This document shows, in pieces, positions 40,025 to 41,133 of a stretch of DNA of 41,133 nucleotides. Positions within the stretch are counted from its first letter, which is position 1, and every line of letters begins with the position of its first letter. The position numbers were made by a program, and so were the translations under genes. The notes below the pieces were generated by a model, which searched no databases, was not told where the DNA came from, and saw only the letters and a list, made by a program, of their open reading frames with translations. Origin of the DNA: Clostridiales bacterium (GTDB lineage: Bacteria > Bacillota > Clostridia > Oscillospirales > Oscillospiraceae); the NCBI GenBank assembly GCA_022781505.1, contig JALETK010000034.1, positions 1-41,133 on the forward strand, in the 5' to 3' direction.

Positions 40025-40426
40025 GTGAAATTCAATGATTTTTTCTGGCCAGATAGCGACTTAGAACAGGTTTTAATCTATTACAATGTGGCAGAATTAA
40101 CCATTTGGAATAGTGCTCTAGGTCGCAGAGTCATTGTTCGGTGTGAAGGACTTGCTGGTATAACGGATTTATGTATCTGGGATGATCAAATTATACTTGA
40201 TGTTGACTTTCGCTATATCTCTGGGGCTGATGTGTTCACCTCGCAAGACACCTTTCTGCAAAAACTGTGCAAAGCATATCCCTATGATAGCCCTTGGGAC
40301 GAAAAAAAATTGGAAGACGGAATTGTGCTATTGAGATTTCTCTTAACAAATCACGTCTGGTTTAGTATATACTGTCAAAGTGTGGATGTAGCTATGCACA
40401 AAAATCAAGACAAAGCAATGTTCTAA
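40025..40426 (+). CDS. Putative immunity protein for the RHS toxin tip
   Basis: 133 residues, start GTG with GGGGG upstream, 17 bp after the RHS stop. It is acidic and aromatic-rich (FNDFFWPDSDLEQVLIYYNVAELTIWNSALG), with no signal peptide or membrane segment. No family was recognised. Position directly after a polymorphic toxin, small size and AT-richer composition than the chromosome are the standard hallmarks of an immunity gene. The cognate relationship is inferred from position only. Confidence 0.65.
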   Translation: MKFNDFFWPDSDLEQVLIYYNVAELTIWNSALGRRVIVRCEGLAGITDLCIWDDQIILDVDFRYISGADVFTSQDTFLQKLCKAYPYDSPWDEKKLEDGIVLLRFLLTNHVWFSIYCQSVDVAMHKNQDKAMF

Positions 40427-40447
40427 CTCCATTCCAATTAATAAAGC

Positions 40448-40469
40448 GCTTACATCGAGCTTACATCGA
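40448..40469 (+). repeat. 11-bp tandem duplication
   Basis: GCTTACATCGA occurs twice back to back (40448-40458 and 40459-40469), between the two immunity-like genes. Confidence 0.85.
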
Positions 40470-40487
40470 CTAATAGGGGGTGGTTCT

Positions 40488-41133
40488 TTGCGAAAACTCG
40501 GCGCAGATTGTTCTAACGCAATTCAAACACCTTGGGGCGAATTTGCGTGGTACGTAGATGATATCCCACAAGCTATGTCAGCTGTCAGTTTGACAAATAG
40601 CGTAATATTGGGCGGGGACGTTGTTACTCCCAAATTTGAATACACTGGAGACAACTGGTTCTACCAGCCAACGTGGTTGTTAAATGCTGAATATGGTACG
40701 TCTTTGCGAAGCAATATTGATAGGAGTATCAAATGCACAATGGAATATATCAGCAAATACGTCAGTAAGAACGGCAAGGATTACTTATTTGTACTTGTGG
40801 TCTGTACTGCCACAGAAGCGTATCATGCGGGTGTGGACTTCGTGATCAACAATGGCTACATGGTGGGCATGAGCGAAACCGAGTTCGGTGTGAACAGCAG
40901 CCTGACCCGTGGCCAGCTGGTCACCATCCTGTACCGCCTGGCCGGGGAGCCCACCGTGGAAGGGAAGACCAATCCCTTCACCGATGTGGCTAAGAACCGG
41001 TATTACACCAATGCGGTCATCTGGGGCGCCAGCGAGGGCATCGTGAACGGTGTCACCGACACCACCTTCGCCCCCAACCAGCCTGTCACCCGGGAGCAGA
41101 TTGCCACCTTCCTGTACCGCTACAGCGGAGAGC
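40488..41133 (+). CDS. In-frame chimera: Imm40-like immunity domain plus S-layer homology repeats (partial)
   Basis: One uninterrupted frame from TTG (GGGGG ends 7 nt upstream) to the window end, at least 215 residues. Residues 1-105 (GADCSNAIQTPWGEFAWYVDDIPQAM...ILGGDVVTP...YTGDNWFYQPTW) look like an Imm40-type immunity protein. From about residue 109, AYHAGVDFVINNGYMVG..., it becomes SLH sequence: LTRGQLVTILYRLAGEP, then a full repeat FTDVAKNRYYTNAVIWGASEGIVNGVTDTTFAPNQPVTREQIATFLYRYSG. The first SLH repeat lacks its usual FxDV beginning, and base composition switches from AT-rich to GC-rich near 40815-40840. No signal peptide is present, so surface anchoring is unlikely; a recombination scar is more probable than a working fusion. 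Confidence 0.7.
   Translation, partial: MRKLGADCSNAIQTPWGEFAWYVDDIPQAMSAVSLTNSVILGGDVVTPKFEYTGDNWFYQPTWLLNAEYGTSLRSNIDRSIKCTMEYISKYVSKNGKDYLFVLVVCTATEAYHAGVDFVINNGYMVGMSETEFGVNSSLTRGQLVTILYRLAGEPTVEGKTNPFTDVAKNRYYTNAVIWGASEGIVNGVTDTTFAPNQPVTREQIATFLYRYSGE

Overview
The window is GC-rich, gene-dense DNA from a bacterial chromosome. Gene content points to a gut-type Clostridia (Firmicutes), probably Oscillospiraceae (Flavonifractor/Oscillibacter/Lawsonibacter-like). The evidence is HprK, a perfect CIRCE operator on clpB, the YceD(DUF177)-rpmF pair, a Ptb-Buk acid kinase pair, a GGGtGRT-protein operon and SLH/RHS surface proteins. The genus is inferred from gene content only. No rRNA, tRNA or CRISPR array was seen.

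Layout. 1-2.4 kb: ABC exporter operon (-). 2.4-3.6 kb: a 263-bp repeat element, then a small Xre-type regulator divergent from a tiny unrecognised ORF. 3.6-7.5 kb: housekeeping run yceD-rpmF, then der-plsY-gpsA (ribosome assembly and phospholipid precursors). 7.5-13.7 kb: an OmpR-type two-component system, an acyltransferase-3 membrane protein, a DUF2079 membrane protein and a PhnP-like MBL hydrolase. 13.7-14.1 kb: two different small inverted-repeat elements. 14.1-16.8 kb: clpB under CIRCE control. 16.9-18.2 kb: an Arc-like ribbon-helix-helix gene, a 42-bp perfect palindrome and a Fic protein. 18.2-20.6 kb (-): mtnN and, separated by repeats, HAD phosphatase-luxS; both belong to SAM by-product recycling.

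20.9-27.3 kb (+) is a tight operon: phosphate butyryltransferase, butyrate kinase, a ParA-like ATPase, the four subunits of a 2-oxoacid:ferredoxin oxidoreductase (Vor type), and a branched-chain aminotransferase. Together they encode a full route from branched-chain amino acid to 2-oxoacid, acyl-CoA, acyl-phosphate and branched-chain fatty acid, yielding reduced ferredoxin and ATP. 27.4-30.1 kb: an HSL-type esterase, then a consensus promoter driving a NifU-like scaffold plus GGGtGRT protein, a conserved pair of unknown function. 30.2-36.2 kb: a Fic-like protein whose motif histidine is replaced by Gln, a TrkH potassium transporter, and an operon of MATE transporter, HAD hydrolase and PatB/MalY C-S lyase. 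36.2-37.6 kb: rpmB (-) divergent from hprK (+).

The last 3.5 kb is accessory. An IS5-family element (37745-38970) abuts the 3' remnant of an RHS/YD-repeat polymorphic toxin. Two AT-richer immunity-like genes follow; the second runs in frame into GC-rich S-layer homology repeats and off the window end. Several families of short palindromic intergenic repeats occur between genes throughout.
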